Part shown: positions 7,157 through 13,705 of the stretch, piece by piece | Layout of the letters: each line of letters starts with the position of its first letter | Position numbering within the stretch: the stretch's first letter is position 1 | Origin: an uncultured Clostridia bacterium | GTDB lineage: Bacteria; Bacillota; Clostridia; Christensenellales; Borkfalkiaceae | Direction of reading: 5' to 3' | DNA length: 13,705 nucleotides | Assembly (NCBI GenBank): GCA_934247225.1 | Contig: CAKQJE010000033.1 | Location: 1-13,705 of the forward strand | Position numbers and translations under genes: made by a program | The notes under the pieces: model-generated | What the model saw: only the letters and a program-made list of their open reading frames with translations | What the model was told of the DNA's origin: nothing | Database searches by the model: none

Positions 7157-9196
7157 TCATGCCGTTACCGTGACTTTTACTTTCACGGTTTTTCCGTTGA
7201 ACGCCTTATCGTAAGCCGTTAAATAAAAAGTGTATTCTCACGCTTTCGCGAAACGGAAGCCGTTGCCCGTTATAGCAATAATTCTGCCGTCGGGATTTAT
7301 TACGTATTTATAAACTTCTATATCTTCCGCCGCCGTGAGATTATCCTTGACGGTAAACGCGGGGATAACGTAAACGTCGCCGACTTTCGCCGTCGTTTTG
7401 AAGCCTTTTTCGAAAACGAATTCGGGAGCCGTGATATCGGGTACGTTCACGGCGTAAAATATTTCGTCGCTCGCGTTACTGTCGCCGACATTGTATTTAA
7501 TATCGTACTGACCGTATTCGTCGAGTTTTATTTTATAAGCGACCGACGGATCTACGTCCTTTAAAGTTATTCCGTCGACGGATTTCACGATATTTCCCTT
7601 TGTATCGTAAACCGAAAGGGTGAGCGTTACGTTCACGTCGAGAACATCGGAAGCGACTGCGGGAACGACTTCGTAAATATCCCCGAGCTTATAATATCCG
7701 CCGTATTCTCCGAGAATTACTATCTGCGGAGCTACGAGGTCTTTCGTCGCTCTCGTGAACGGATATTCGCAAAGCTTTTGAAGATTTATCGTCGTCTGAG
7801 AAGAACTCTCCGCTTCGACATTCATCGAAAAATAGATTTTACCCGACGGGAAGCCTTTGAACGCGTTTCCCGAGTCATCCGAGCTTACCGTGACGTAATT
7901 GCCGCCGACAAACACTCTTCCGTCCTCGTAACCGAATTTTACCGAGCTTGCGGAGTCGTTGAAATCCTGCGTAAGAACCAAGCGTTTCCCCGCCGCGTAA
8001 CAATAATAGCTTTCGCCGCTTTTCACGATCGTCACGCTTACGGAAACAGTTTCGTCATCGCTGTCGGTAAATTTAAACGTGAGTCTGTTGAAGTGTCCGC
8101 CGCCGTCCGCGCCGTTTACAACCGCCGAAACGTTATTTCCGACAAGGTCTTTCGCGAACGTCCAGGAATAACTTCCCGTCGCTTCGAAATTTATACCCGT
8201 CTGGATCTTCTTCCAGTCGAAGTTCCCGAGCGTGTTTACGAAATAGTTTTCAACGGTAAGTTTGCCGTCCGTATACGGCATGATAACCGCTATTTTTTCG
8301 GTTTTCAGAATATATTCGCCGCACTTTATCGTAAATTCGGCTTTTTCTTCGTTTGCCGCGGGAGTAACCGAATACTTTTCGCCCGCGTTGTAAGTTTTGG
8401 TTTCGTTCGCCGTTTTGATTTGAAGCGAAACGGGCTTTTTTTGAAGAGTTCCCGACGAATAGTCGTCGGCGTTTCCCGGAATGCAGTCGGGACCTGCCGT
8501 TCTTTTGGTCGTAGTATCGCCGGCGGCAACAAACATTTCGTCGGAATAGTAATCGCCGTACTGCTCCGAATCGTATTTATTCGCGACAAATCCGTCGCGT
8601 ACGGTATAGCCGTCTTTAAAGTAATAACCCTTTTTCTCGAACAGATCGGCGCCGTAAACAAAGCCGTACTCGCCCTGATAATGCGGTACGCCGTAATATT
8701 TGCCGTCGACTTTAAGGTAATCGTCCTGATGAACGTTGAATTTTTCCGCAACGGTTTTTCCGTCGTACTCGCTCTTGCTCGTAACGGCGTCCGTAATGTC
8801 GAGCAGCACGCCCGCCTGAGCCAAAGTTCTGTAATAAGAATCTTCCGCAAAGAAAACGTCGTCCTTCTAATTTTTAACGTTTTCGGCATATTTCGTCGCG
8901 GAATTGTCGTCCGAAACGTTTATTCTTATCTGCACGCCTTTCTTGCCATCTTCGTAGCTGTCGTTTGCGTGAAGAGCTTCGTATCTTTCTTTAAGCTTAT
9001 ATAAATATTCCGAGCCGTAACCTCTCGAAAAAACATAAACGTATAACTGCGTTTGCGCCGAGTTGACGTTTTCGCTGTTGCTGCCGCCGCTTTGCCGGCC
9101 GCATCCCAAAAGGGCGGAAGATAAGCAGAAAAACATTGCGATGAGTGCCGCTAATTTCTTTCTCATAATTTTGCTACTGTCGTTATTATTTTCCAT
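7157..9196 (-). pseudogene. ABC sugar-binding lipoprotein fused to Ig-like domains, two in-frame stops
   Basis: One frame of 680 codons. The N-terminus is a lipoprotein signal: MRKKLAALIAMFF, then LLGC lipobox, whose first Met may be residue 1 or 11 because neither has a good ribosome binding site. A family-1 extracellular sugar-binding fold follows: YVYVFSRGYGSEYLYKLKERYE, then VLLDITDAV and DGKYYGVPHY. The frame is interrupted by TAG at 8867-8869 (between AENVKN and KDDVFFAED) and by TGA at 7238-7240 (between RFAKA and EYTFYLTAYD), after which 26 codons complete the last Ig-like strand pattern and end at TGA 7157-7159. Near 8430-8465, after GPDCIPGNADDY, the binding-protein sequence stops abruptly and changes to beta-rich, Big/Ig-like and lectin-like sequence with DxTAP-type linkers. 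That suggests a frame-preserving deletion fusing it to a downstream surface-protein gene, possibly with loss of the permease genes that normally follow. Confidence 0.72.
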
Positions 9197-9354
9197 GATA
9201 CCCGAGAGATTATTCCGGATCGTATTCCGCGAGTATCGATTATATTATAAAACAAATTTTCAAGCCGTGTTGCGATTTTATGCCTAAAAACTTCCAAAAG
9301 TTTAGATTTTTAACAATTTCTTGCCGATTTAGCCGATTTTAATTGTGTAAATTA
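9197..9354. other. Divergent intergenic region between binding protein and AraC
   Basis: No gene is visible between the binding-protein start and the AraC promoter. GATACCCG (9197-9204) and CGAGTATC (9230-9237) form an imperfect inverted repeat just before the binding-protein start, and two overlapping TATAAT-like boxes for the minus strand lie at about 9238-9250 without a well-spaced -35. This suits a controlled promoter for the leftward operon. Confidence 0.35.
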
Positions 9355-9382
9355 TTGACAAACAAAAAAAGCGTGTTATAAT
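9355..9382 (+). promoter_or_regulatory. Promoter of the AraC-family regulator
   Basis: Consensus TTGACA (9355-9360) and TATAAT (9377-9382) with a 16-bp spacer, giving a leader of roughly 110 nt before the AraC start at 9498. Both boxes are perfect, so the regulator is probably made constitutively at a basal level. The leader contains a small stem ACCGC/GCGGT and long A/T runs but no T-tract terminator. Confidence 0.75.
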
Positions 9383-9497
9383 AAAACCGAAAAACACCGC
9401 AGATAAACGCGGTTTAAAAGCAAAAATTTTTAATTTAATTATACTTGATATATTAAAAATATCTAACCTAATTATATAAAATAAAAAGGGGTAAAAA

Positions 9498-10343
9498 ATG
9501 AAGAACGACGCCGAAATAAAAAAACCGAGCATCGAATTCATCAACGCAGAAAGCGGGGTGGATTTTCATTGGTGGCAGAAAAACGCGACTCCTCTGCACT
9601 CGCACACCTACTATGAAATCGTGGTTATTTACGAAGGACCCGTAACTCAGATTTGCAACGATAAAAAGTATACTATGGAAAAAGGCGATATTTTCCTGCT
9701 TAAACCCGGGGACGTTCATATCTTTCTGGCAAGCCCCGCTTCGTCGCAACTCAACTTCTCTATCGTTAAAAGCGAATTCAAAAAAATCTGCAACAACACC
9801 GAACCCGCGCTTTTCGATAAGATAAACGAAGAAGCTCCGATAAGCATCAAAATTTCGGACGCGGAACTCAGTTATATCGTCGAGCTTGCCGATAAGATAA
9901 AAATCGGAAATTCCGAACAAAGCAAAACGCAATATGTCGTCACGATAAAAAATATCGTTTTTAACCTCGTGAATTCGATTTATAATCACTTCGAGATAGA
10001 AAGCTCGAACAACAATCTGCCGATATGGATGGCAGATTATATAAACGCCATTTCCATGCCAGAAAATATCGGGAAAAAGATTGCGGATATTTACGGTCTC
10101 GCGCCGTACTCGCAATCTATGCTGAATATTTATTTCAAAAAATATTTAAACAAAACGCTCGTTGCGTATATGCGGCAATTAAGGCTCGATTATGCGGCGA
10201 AACTTTTAATTCACAGCAACTACCCGATATCGCTTATCGCGAATAAAATTTCTTACACGACAAGTCATTTTATTCACGAATTTTCTTCCGTTTACGGCAT
10301 TCCGCCCGCAAAATACCGAAATAAAATCAATAAAAACCATTAA
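9498..10343 (+). CDS. AraC-family transcriptional regulator
   Basis: A 281-residue regulator. The N-terminal cupin sensor (about 15-100) shows HSHTYYEIVVIYEG, with His residues typical of AraC_binding domains, and GDIFLLKPGDVHIF. A helical linker follows. The C-terminal tandem helix-turn-helix (about 180-277) contains KIADIYGLAPYSQSMLNIYF for the first HTH and ISLIANKISYTTSHFIHEFSSVYGIPPAKYR for the second, the typical AraC tail. AAAAAGGGG precedes the ATG by about 6 nt. It is divergent from the sugar-binding and mannosidase genes, the classical position for an activator responding to the imported or hydrolysed sugar. The gene looks intact although most of its presumed regulon is broken. The actual ligand and targets are unknown. 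Confidence 0.88.
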   Translation: MKNDAEIKKPSIEFINAESGVDFHWWQKNATPLHSHTYYEIVVIYEGPVTQICNDKKYTMEKGDIFLLKPGDVHIFLASPASSQLNFSIVKSEFKKICNNTEPALFDKINEEAPISIKISDAELSYIVELADKIKIGNSEQSKTQYVVTIKNIVFNLVNSIYNHFEIESSNNNLPIWMADYINAISMPENIGKKIADIYGLAPYSQSMLNIYFKKYLNKTLVAYMRQLRLDYAAKLLIHSNYPISLIANKISYTTSHFIHEFSSVYGIPPAKYRNKINKNH

Positions 10344-10363
10344 AGCCCGTATTACAAGGGCTT
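10343..10363 (+). terminator. Weak hairpin after the AraC gene
   Basis: AAGCCC (10343-10348) and GGGCTT (10358-10363) form a 6-bp stem starting at the AraC stop codon. No T-run follows directly; GTTTTAA comes about 10 nt later. It is a possible weak terminator only. Confidence 0.3.
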
Positions 10364-10430
10364 GCCGGTGCGAGTTTTAATCGGATTAAGCAAAAATTTT
10401 TAAAAAAAAGCGAATTGCCCCGCAAAACTG

Positions 10431-10459
10431 TTGACCGAAAGCAAAAAATATGATAATAT
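10431..10459 (+). promoter_or_regulatory. Promoter of tRNA-Ser
   Basis: TTGACC (10431-10436) and TAATAT (10454-10459), spaced 17 bp, lie about 85 bp before the tRNA. The leader contains GCAATTTTC (10497-10505) and its inverse GAAAATTGC (10521-10529), a 9-bp stem that may help 5' processing. Confidence 0.7.
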
Positions 10460-10545
10460 ATACGAGCAATTAAGGCATAAGCGGAGTGTGACGAAAGCAA
10501 TTTTCCGCATAGAAGCTTACGAAAATTGCAAATTAAATCGGGGTT

Positions 10546-10639
10546 GGAGAAATACCCAAGAGGCCGAAGGGGCTCCCCTGCTAAGGGAGTAGTATGGCTT
10601 TAAACCGTAGCGAGGGTTCAAATCCCTCTTTCTCCGCCA
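10546..10639 (+). tRNA. tRNA-Ser (GCU anticodon)
   Basis: A 94-nt class II tRNA read directly from sequence. The acceptor is GGAGAAA/TTTCTCC with discriminator G and encoded CCA. The anticodon stem CTCCC/GGGAG encloses loop CTGCTAA with GCT at 10580-10582. A long variable arm follows, and the T-arm is GAGGG-TTCAAAT-CCCTC. The long variable arm and anticodon identify a serine tRNA reading AGC/AGU. Its 3' 22 nt overlap, antisense, the end of the serine recombinase gene, making it the likely attachment site of the element to the right. Confidence 0.96.
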
Positions 10640-12225
10640 AGTGAAACTCGTTTGAACCCTTGAGGTTCAAGCGAGTTTTCCTTTTGTACGATGGGGCTGT
10701 TGTTTCCCGTTGCGTTCGGGTAGTCATCTGTTGCGGTTTTGCCGTTGCTCGCTATGTCGTTAAGGTGCGAAATAAGTTCTTCCGTGTCTTTCCTCTTAAT
10801 TACCGCCGGGTGATTATCGTCTGTGTTGTAAAAGATTAAAATTTTGTCGTCATACAAAATAACACGATTTATGAACGAGTTGAAAAACTCGGTTTTTTCT
10901 TGCCCGTTTTCATACTTTTTACGGGCAAAACAGGTTAAAAACGCTTTTACTTTGTCCACTTCGAGCGGTTTTATCTGCCGAGCCTTTTCAAGTAAAATTT
11001 TGCTCTCTAATTCCTCTTTTTGCGTTTCGAGAGAAATCAGTCGTTCTTTGGTGGATTTAGTCACTATGCCTTGTTCTATGGCGGCAAGTAGTGCGTTTAT
11101 CGCTTTTTCTTTGGCTTTCAACTCGTTTTCGAGATTTTTAAGCGGTGCGGACTTTGTTATCTCCGAATTGAATTTTGAAACGACCTGTTCGGCAACGGTT
11201 TGAATTACGTCGGGTTGCAGAACGTATTTAACCGTCGTGCCGAATACCAGATCTTCAAGGTCTTGCTGTCTGTAATTTGCCTTTTTACAACTGTGTTTGT
11301 TGCGTTTTCTTCCGAAACACTTGTAATAGTGATGAAGTTTACCGGTATGGCTTGTTCCCGTTTCGGCGGTCATCAGACTACCGCAAAATCCGCAAAACAA
11401 TTTTCCGCTTAAAATATATGGCTGTTCGCTCTTGCTGTCGCGCGGTTTATGTTTATGCTTGTCCATAATGACGTTGCATTCATAAAAAAGTTCTTCGTCC
11501 ACGATAGGCGGTATGACGTTAGTGTAAACCGTGCCGTGTGAAGTTACTTTCCCGATGTATTTTTCGTTGCGGATTATCCTTGCAAGACTGTTCATATTGA
11601 ACGACGAACCGGCTTTCGTCTTAATGCCTTGTCCGTTCAGCCTTGCAATAATTTCTTTCGCCTTTTCGCCGTTTTTGTATCTTGTAAAGATATCTCTGAC
11701 AATATCCGCTTCGTAACTGTTTATCGTCCATTTTTTGTCCACGATGTCATAGCCAAATAGTCCGTATCCGCCGATGAAGTAACCTTTTTCGTAGCTTTCC
11801 CGTATTCCGCGTTTTACCTTTTGCGAAAGTTCGGCGGAGTAATACTCCGCCATACTTTCCAGTACGCCCTCGATTAAAATTCCGCTTGCGTCTTCCGTTA
11901 TGTTTTCTTTTGCAGACAGAACACGTACGCCGTTTTTCTTTAACTTTGCTTTGTAATTCGCGCTGTCGTAACGGTTACGGGCAAAGCGATCAAGTTGGTA
12001 AACAAGAACATAGTCGAAAGTCTTTTTCTTACTGTCGTCGATCATTCTTAAAAATTCGGGGCGTTTGTCCGTAGTCCCCGTAAGCGCACGGTCTATGTAT
12101 TCGGCTACAACGAGAAGGTCTTGTCTTTTGGCATACTCGTAGCATTCCCGAAGTTGTCCTTCGATAGACTGTTCCGTCTGACTGTGCGAACTGAATCTTG
12201 CATATATCACTACTCGCTTTTTCAT
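10618..12225 (-). CDS. Large serine recombinase (integrase) of a mobile element
   Basis: A 535-residue site-specific recombinase. The N-terminal resolvase domain (about 1-150) has VVIYARFSS with catalytic Ser12 in YARFS, QSIEGQ, LVYQLDRFARN (Arg80 region) and AEYYSAELSQKVKRGI. The recombinase domain (about 155-260) includes GYGLFGYD and IIRNEKYIGK. A zinc ribbon uses Cys278, Cys281, Cys303 and Cys313. A coiled coil spans about 360-415. The ATG overlaps the stop of the upstream small gene (ATGA) and has AGGAGG in front, so translation is coupled. It should catalyse integration and excision of the element. The last seven codons and the TGA lie antisense in the tRNA-Ser 3' end and the preceding tail crosses the tRNA terminator. 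The tail after about residue 495 may therefore be junction-derived rather than conserved. Confidence 0.92.
   Translation of the reverse strand: MKKRVVIYARFSSHSQTEQSIEGQLRECYEYAKRQDLLVVAEYIDRALTGTTDKRPEFLRMIDDSKKKTFDYVLVYQLDRFARNRYDSANYKAKLKKNGVRVLSAKENITEDASGILIEGVLESMAEYYSAELSQKVKRGIRESYEKGYFIGGYGLFGYDIVDKKWTINSYEADIVRDIFTRYKNGEKAKEIIARLNGQGIKTKAGSSFNMNSLARIIRNEKYIGKVTSHGTVYTNVIPPIVDEELFYECNVIMDKHKHKPRDSKSEQPYILSGKLFCGFCGSLMTAETGTSHTGKLHHYYKCFGRKRNKHSCKKANYRQQDLEDLVFGTTVKYVLQPDVIQTVAEQVVSKFNSEITKSAPLKNLENELKAKEKAINALLAAIEQGIVTKSTKERLISLETQKEELESKILLEKARQIKPLEVDKVKAFLTCFARKKYENGQEKTEFFNSFINRVILYDDKILIFYNTDDNHPAVIKRKDTEELISHLNDIASNGKTATDDYPNATGNNSPIVQKENSLEPQGFKRVSLGGERGI
10644..10685 (+). terminator. 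Terminator of the tRNA-Ser gene
   Basis: AAACTCGTTTGAACC (10644-10658) pairs over 15 bp, with one G-U, to GGTTCAAGCGAGTTT (10664-10678) across a 5-nt loop, followed by a TTTTCCTTTT tail. It starts 4 nt after the tRNA CCA. On the opposite strand the same bases are codons near the end of the recombinase, and the hairpin may also hinder readthrough from that side. Confidence 0.8.
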
Positions 12226-12419
12226 TGCTTCCTCCTGCCGAATACGCTCTCGGGCGTTAAATCGTCCATATTACCGCCGTTTCTCGCATAATCGAGTAAA
12301 ATATCGGCTAAAATTTTTGCGCTTGTTTGTATTCTTTCTTTCGGCAGATTTAATCTGCCTTTTTCTTTGTGCCCCGTTGACAGATTGACCTCAACGGTAT
12401 TTTCTTGTATCCGCTTCAA
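12222..12419 (-). CDS. Small conserved-looking protein coupled to the recombinase
   Basis: A 65-residue frame starting at TTG 12419 and ending in a 4-bp overlap with the recombinase start. It is polar, with a predicted helix around QTSAKILADILLDYARNGG and an acidic end DDLTPESVFGRRKQ. I do not recognise a family. No ribosome binding site precedes the TTG, but the frame of a 30-codon gene overlaps its start, so coupled initiation is likely. Its position directly before a large serine recombinase suggests an accessory role such as regulation of excision; this is inference. Confidence 0.6.
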   Translation of the reverse strand: MKRIQENTVEVNLSTGHKEKGRLNLPKERIQTSAKILADILLDYARNGGNMDDLTPESVFGRRKQ

Positions 12420-12483
12420 CGTTCATACTTATTGCGCGGATACTATGTTCTCTTTCCTGATGGCTGTAATGTTCTCTCACCAT
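12391..12483 (-). CDS. Very small protein (30 aa) at the start of the coupled cluster
   Basis: ATG at 12483 with AAGGAGG 11 nt upstream; product MVREHYSHQE to EADTRKYR, stop at 12391-12393. It is hydrophilic and rich in Arg, Glu and His. It overlaps the start of the next frame by 29 nt, a typical arrangement for translational coupling or a leader peptide. The strong ribosome binding site is the main reason to list it, since no other start uses it. A frameshift joining it to the 65-residue protein is another possibility. Confidence 0.45.
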   Translation of the reverse strand: MVREHYSHQEREHSIRAISMNVEADTRKYR

Positions 12484-12542
12484 TACCGCAAAATCCTCCT
12501 TATCTCAGATTTCCGCAAGGCGAGAGTATCTCGTCTTACGGA

Positions 12543-12833
12543 TTATGATTTGTTTTTGTTTCTTTCTTCTGCGAATTTCGTAAGTTCGCTCTCGAAAAAG
12601 TCGTCGTAGCCGTCCTTTAATTTTGCAAAGGCGGTATCGTGTCGGGCTAACAGTTCTTCGTAGCCCGCCTGTATAAGTTCAACCTTCGTATAGCCGCACT
12701 TTTTCAGAAACTCGTTTATTTCTTCCGCCGTCTTTCTCGGAACGCTCGTTCCCCATATAACGTTTTTGGCTTTGCGTTCTTCCTTGTGCCTTTCTTCGTA
12801 TCTCTTATCCTTTTCGCTTCTTGACTTTGCCAT
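12543..12833 (-). CDS. Small basic helical protein, possible RHH-type accessory factor
   Basis: A 96-residue protein with GGAGG 9 nt before the ATG. The N-terminus is strongly charged (MAKSRSEKDKRYEERHKEERKAK). A segment IWGTSVPRKTAEEINEFLKKCGYTKVELIQAGYEELL (about 26-62) has the beta strand plus two helices expected of a ribbon-helix-helix DNA-binding domain. A charged C-terminal helix follows. It is the first gene after the element promoter, with a palindrome between promoter and gene, so it is a good candidate autorepressor or recombination directionality factor. The family assignment is from pattern only. Confidence 0.7.
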   Translation of the reverse strand: MAKSRSEKDKRYEERHKEERKAKNVIWGTSVPRKTAEEINEFLKKCGYTKVELIQAGYEELLARHDTAFAKLKDGYDDFFESELTKFAEERNKNKS

Positions 12834-12853
12834 CTTTTCATTCCTCCGTGAAT

Positions 12854-12909
12854 ATATAATCGTATCTATACGACGATTATATTTTACACGCTTTGTGTGC
12901 GTAAGTCAA
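12854..12909 (-). promoter_or_regulatory. Promoter and palindromic operator of the recombinase operon
   Basis: On the minus strand TTGACT (12904-12909) and TAAAAT (12881-12886) are spaced 17 bp. Directly downstream is a perfect 10-bp inverted repeat, ATATAATCGT (12854-12863) and ACGATTATAT (12873-12882), with a 9-bp spacer, covering the likely transcription start and touching the -10. This is the classical layout for repression, probably by an element-encoded DNA-binding protein. Confidence 0.75.
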
Positions 12910-13080
12910 GTGCTTTTTCGTTAGTCCGCCGATATTTTTAGTAAAAGTAGGGCGATTTCTTATTGTGGATACGAGCAAATGTTGTCCTTCCGAAAAGTCG
13001 GTTTCCGACTTGTTCGGCGGATCGTTTTTGAAATAGATTGCAAAAACCTTATCCTGCTTGTTTCCCGATACCTTTTTCAA
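12877..13080 (-). CDS. Doubtful small ORF beside the repeat array
   Basis: A frame open from 13170 to a TAA at 12877-12879, with a TTG at 13080 as the only likely start near the middle. The sequence includes RKRKAKALKINLKKVSGNKQ and NKSETDFSEG, and the KKVS and SEG pieces recur in the translated repeat array to the right. Its 3' end contains the promoter of the recombinase operon, and no good ribosome binding site precedes TTG. It may be a real small gene, a remnant, or non-coding DNA derived from the repeats. Confidence 0.3.
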   Translation of the reverse strand: MKKVSGNKQDKVFAIYFKNDPPNKSETDFSEGQHLLVSTIRNRPTFTKNIGGLTKKHLTYAHKACKI

Positions 13081-13169
13081 ATTTATTTTCAGGGCTTTTG
13101 CTTTCCGTTTTCTGCCTGCTAAGGCGGGTACCCTTGTTTGTAACTCATGATCTGTTATCTCCTTTCCCG

Positions 13170-13653
13170 TTCACTATATATGGACATTAGCTTGCCTGTT
13201 TGCGGGGGTGTTTTTCGTAAGTTCTTGAAAACATCTCTACTTATATTGGAAAGTTTTCATCTCTTTGTTAGGGTATTTAACTGAACTTTTTCAAAAAATC
13301 TTCCTACTATAATTGGAAACTTACCATACCCTTTGGCGGGGTGTTTTAAGAAATTCACGGTAATTTATTTTACCTTCACTATTATTGGACACTTCCGGTA
13401 CGAAACTTAATGGTTTACGCGAAACTTTTTTTGTTAAAACAAAGATACCCTCACTATATATGGACAACAGAGAGTAAGAACCTCGTGTTTTTCCGAAAAG
13501 AAATATCCCTCTACTATAATTGGAAACTTCCGGCACGAAAGTAAATGGTTTGCACGAAACTTTTTTCATTTTGACAAGGATTTTTTCATTTTATACGGAC
13601 AATAGAGGGCAAAAACTTTTACGTTCCCATTACATATCCTCAATATTATTGGA
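13170..13653. repeat. Array of eight 15-bp direct repeats, consensus YYYACTATWATTGGA
   Basis: Ungapped copies start at 13170, 13236, 13303, 13375, 13450, 13510, 13585 and 13639, with start-to-start steps of 66, 67, 72, 75, 60, 75 and 54 bp. GGA is invariant and the preceding TATAAT-like core is degenerate; the copy at 13585 (TTCATTTTATACGGA) is the most diverged. Copies four and six lie in larger duplicated units: from GGA onward 39 of 45 bases agree (13387-13431 and 13522-13566). A second element, GCGGGG(G)TGTTTT or GCGGGGGTGTTC, follows copies one, three and eight (near 13203, 13337 and 13670). The spacing is too irregular and the repeats too short for CRISPR. Iteron-like protein-binding sites or recombinase sites are possible; I do not recognise them. 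No convincing gene lies in this stretch, which runs to the window end. Confidence 0.8.
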
Positions 13654-13705
13654 AAGTTTCAATTGCTTGCGGGGGTGTTCAGAAAAATTTTTATTGTCCT
13701 AATAC

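Noticed and set aside
7778..9004. A 408-codon open frame on the plus strand opposite the binding-protein gene
   Set aside because: It mirrors a coding strand with strong codon bias, has an Arg/Phe/Val-rich composition with no domain, no ribosome binding site, and the opposite strand has a signal peptide and recognisable folds.
2432..9196. A reassigned genetic code (UAG or UGA read as an amino acid) as the main explanation for in-frame stops
   Set aside because: Both TAG and TGA are involved, TGA ends the intact recombinase gene, and the same genes have large deletions. Decay explains all of it with fewer assumptions. It is kept as a test in the findings only.
13321..13569. An 82-codon minus-strand gene inside the repeat array
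   Set aside because: It consists of translated repeat units, has no ribosome binding site, and adjacent copies break the frame. It is described as a property of the repeats instead.
13170..13653. CRISPR array
   Set aside because: Repeats are only 15 bp and degenerate, units vary from 54 to 75 bp, the sequences between copies are partly similar to each other, and no cas genes are visible.

Overview
The window looks like chromosomal DNA of an uncultured Firmicute, probably a Clostridia or Christensenellales-type gut anaerobe. This is an inference from strong Shine-Dalgarno sites, sigma-70-like promoters of the TTGACA/TATAAT type, lipoprotein signal peptides, moderate GC, an AraC-controlled glycoside-hydrolase cluster and a large serine recombinase element of Firmicutes style.

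Left part (about 1-10.4 kb): a carbohydrate-utilisation locus, almost all on the minus strand and read right to left. Its order is a substrate-binding lipoprotein fused to Ig-like domains (broken), a short lipoprotein remnant (broken), an intact GH38 alpha-mannosidase of 796 aa, a second GH38 alpha-mannosidase (broken), a PfkB/ribokinase-type sugar kinase and a small XRE regulator. A plus-strand remnant of a beta-helix surface protein lies beyond it. An AraC-family regulator is divergent at the right end and is the obvious candidate controller. Only the intact GH38, the kinase and the two regulators look functional. No ABC permeases are present, and an internal deletion in the binding-protein gene may have removed them.

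The striking feature of the left part is how the genes are broken. The GH38 copy, the binding protein and the small lipoprotein each keep one reading frame from start to end but carry single in-frame stop codons (TAG; TAG plus TGA; TGA). The GH38 copy certainly, and the other two probably, also carry large frame-preserving internal deletions. In the second GH38, codon 76 is TAG exactly where the intact copy has Trp76 (TGG). This is most simply recent gene decay, but stop-codon readthrough deserves a formal exclusion.

Right part (about 10.4-13.7 kb): a tRNA-Ser(GCU) gene with its own promoter and terminator forms the junction with a mobile element. The last seven codons and the stop of a large serine recombinase lie antisense inside the 3' end of the tRNA, so the tRNA end is the likely attachment site. 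The recombinase is the last gene of a compact operon with three small proteins, driven by a TTGACT/TAAAAT promoter overlapped by a perfect 10-bp palindrome. Upstream of that operon is an array of eight ungapped 15-bp direct repeats (consensus YYYACTATWATTGGA) spaced 54-75 bp, some embedded in larger duplicated units. I cannot assign a function to this array, and it is the most unusual non-coding structure here. The other end of the element is outside the window.
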